DNA from: Pseudomonas sp. RGM2987
GTDB lineage: Bacteria > Pseudomonadota > Gammaproteobacteria > Pseudomonadales > Pseudomonadaceae
Direction of reading: 5' to 3'
Assembly: GCF_022952855.1 (NCBI RefSeq)
Contig: NZ_JALJDX010000170.1
Span: 1-37,550 of the forward strand
DNA length: 37,550 bases
The first letter of the stretch is position 1. Every line of letters begins with the position of its first letter. Both the position numbers and the translations under genes were made by a program. This document shows, piece by piece, positions 36,158 to 37,550 of the stretch. The notes under the pieces were generated by a model. The model saw nothing but the letters and a program-made list of their open reading frames with translations. It had not been told where the DNA came from and did no database searches.

Positions 36158-37449
36158 TGATGCAACGCTCCTGGCGATATGTAGTGGCCGCCCTGCTGGT
36201 GCTGGCGGTGATTCTCGGTGGCGGCTACTGGTACTGGAACCGCCCTGCCCCGCAACCCACCCTGGAACAACTGGCGCCTGCCGACGGCGTAGCCATGACC
36301 CGGGTCATCCCCGGCACCAAGCCCCGCGCCCAGGTGCTGGTGGCCGTCAATGAAGACCAGAAGCTCAGCGACACCCAACTGACCACCCTCAGCCGCAGCG
36401 GCTCGGCGCAGATCGTCCAGGTGATCCTGCCCAAGGACTGCATGCTGCAAGGCCGCGCCCTGCAATCCGGCCTGCGGCAACTGCAGGGACCGGCCACGCT
36501 GGTCAGCGGCATCGGCCCGGGCGCCGTGCTGGCCTGGCGCTGGCTGGCCGAGCAGAAGGATGACAAGGCCAAGGCCGTTTCGGTGGACCTGGCCCTGGAA
36601 AAACCCGGCTGCACGCACCTGCTGCCTAAAAGCGCGGCCCACGGTCACTGGCTGGTGGCCTGGAATGACAACCCCGACGACACCAGTGCCGGTTTCGTAC
36701 GGGACCAGAAAAATGCCGAAACCAGCATCAGCGACTACGACATCAACCTGCCACAAGTGCTGAACAACGAGCTGCGCAAGATTCTGGTCGGTGCCGAGAA
36801 AGGCAAGGGTGGCCTGGCCATTCCGGTGGTCGAGGTTCCAGCCAGCCAGGCCCGGGATACCGTGACCCTGTTCCTTTCCGGAGACGGCGGCTGGCGTGAC
36901 CTGGACCGCGACGTGGCCGATGAGATGGCCAAGATCGGTTACCCGGTGGTCGGCATCGACACCCTGCGCTACTACTGGCAGCACAAGAGCCCGGAGCAAA
37001 GCGCGCTGGACCTGGCCGAACTGATGCAGCACTACCGGCAGATCTGGGGCACCAAGCGTTTCATCCTGACCGGCTATTCGTTCGGCGCCGACGTACTGCC
37101 GGCCATCTACAACCGCCTGCCGGCCACCGAACAACAACGGATCGATGCGATCATCCTGCTGGCCTTCGCCCGCACCGGCAGCTTCGAGATCGAAGTCGAA
37201 GGCTGGCTCGGCAACGCCGGCACCGAAGCCGCCACCGGCCCGGAAATGGCCAAGCTGCCAGCCGAAAAAGTGGTGTGCATCTACGGTGGCGAAGAAGCCG
37301 ACGAAAGCGGCTGCACCGACAAGACCGCCGTAGGCGAAGCGATCAAGCTGCCGGGCGGTCATCACTTCGACGAAAACTACCCGGCCCTGGCCAAGCGCCT
37401 GATCGATGAGATCAACCAGCGCCAGAACGCGACGACCGCCGAGCAGTGA
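36157..37449 (+). CDS. Periplasmic aminoacyl-PG hydrolase (AcvB/VirJ-like)
   Basis: This 430-aa protein has an N-terminal signal anchor (residues 7-26) and a long periplasmic region. The C-terminal VirJ domain is an alpha/beta-hydrolase: GDGGWRDLDRDVADEM (242-257) and the nucleophile elbow GYSFGAD with Ser308; a late His is in LPGGHHFDE. In P. aeruginosa the gene next to mprF encodes an alanyl-PG hydrolase of this type, so synthase and hydrolase set the lipid level together. The start overlaps the mprF stop (TGATGATG; ATG 36157 or 36160), implying coupled expression. Confidence 0.92.
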   Translation: MMQRSWRYVVAALLVLAVILGGGYWYWNRPAPQPTLEQLAPADGVAMTRVIPGTKPRAQVLVAVNEDQKLSDTQLTTLSRSGSAQIVQVILPKDCMLQGRALQSGLRQLQGPATLVSGIGPGAVLAWRWLAEQKDDKAKAVSVDLALEKPGCTHLLPKSAAHGHWLVAWNDNPDDTSAGFVRDQKNAETSISDYDINLPQVLNNELRKILVGAEKGKGGLAIPVVEVPASQARDTVTLFLSGDGGWRDLDRDVADEMAKIGYPVVGIDTLRYYWQHKSPEQSALDLAELMQHYRQIWGTKRFILTGYSFGADVLPAIYNRLPATEQQRIDAIILLAFARTGSFEIEVEGWLGNAGTEAATGPEMAKLPAEKVVCIYGGEEADESGCTDKTAVGEAIKLPGGHHFDENYPALAKRLIDEINQRQNATTAEQ

Positions 37450-37465
37450 TCTGAGCCAGCCCAAC

Positions 37466-37503
37466 AAAAAGCCCCTGCCGTCTTATGACCGCAGGGGCTT
37501 TTT
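37466..37503 (+). terminator. Terminator of the mprF operon
   Basis: Thirteen-base arms aaaaagcccctgc / gcaggggcttttt form a perfect inverted repeat with a 12-nt loop and a T5 tail, 16 nt after the last stop codon. It could act in both directions. Confidence 0.92.
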
Positions 37504-37520
37504 CATATATAGCGCATGCT

Positions 37521-37550
37521 TTTGTGGCGAGGGGATTTATCCCCGTGCGA
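37521..37550. repeat. Partial type-B REP element at window end
   Basis: The left end ttgtggcgaggggatttatc of a type-B element with the ggatttatcc core, cut off by the end of the window. Confidence 0.75.

Noticed and set aside
36061..37467. 468-codon open frame antisense to the aminoacyl-PG hydrolase
   Set aside because: Shadow frame running through the terminator region; no support.

Overview
The window looks like a core-genome stretch of a fluorescens-group Pseudomonas. The evidence is high GC with strongly biased third positions, two families of Pseudomonas REP/REPIN palindromes between genes, and Pseudomonas-typical genes and gene orders (dinB - tRNA-fMet - mprF - aminoacyl-PG hydrolase; proS followed by a lipoprotein; an aotJQMOP-type transporter). 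I see no prophage, insertion sequence, CRISPR array or recognisable defence island.

Layout. 1-5.7 kb: dinG (minus strand, with a LexA box), a CopD-family membrane protein, a perfect 140-bp palindrome, a DUF1145/collagen-like pair, and two tandem OmpA/thrombospondin-3 lipoprotein paralogues whose leaders can both fold over their Shine-Dalgarno sequence. 5.8-7.6 kb: DUF6231 protein, YchJ-like SEC-C protein, LEA-type lipoprotein and a His-rich SEC-C miniprotein. 7.6-11.4 kb: tandem REPIN array, an isochorismatase-fold protein without the usual cysteine, and a lipidated penicillin-acylase family enzyme. 11.6-23.8 kb: a four-enzyme ligase-associated DNA repair set (MBL exonuclease + ATP-dependent ligase, then DEXH helicase + PdeM phosphoesterase). 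It is split in two by an AT-richer acyltransferase gene and a complete basic amino acid ABC transporter operon with a good sigma-54 promoter and an internal terminator. 23.8-31.4 kb: a proline-rich miniprotein, dcd, a cold-shock gene, a DUF481 outer-membrane protein, an alkyltransferase-like protein, an AmpG-type permease, proS and a lipoprotein. 31.5-37.5 kb: dinB (LexA box), two identical initiator tRNA genes each with its own promoter and terminator, then mprF and its periplasmic hydrolase partner.

How the genes fit together. DNA damage and nucleotide metabolism recur: dinG and dinB under LexA, the ligase-associated set, the alkyltransferase-like protein and dcd. A second theme is the envelope: OmpA lipoproteins, collagen-like protein, lipid-anchored acylase, DUF481, AmpG, MprF and its hydrolase. 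No single wholly new system stands out. The observations most worth following are the shared SD-masking leaders of the OmpA pair, the interrupted repair cassette, the perfect palindrome, the His-rich SEC-C protein and the Ser-for-Cys isochorismatase. All family assignments are from reading the translated sequence, without database searches.
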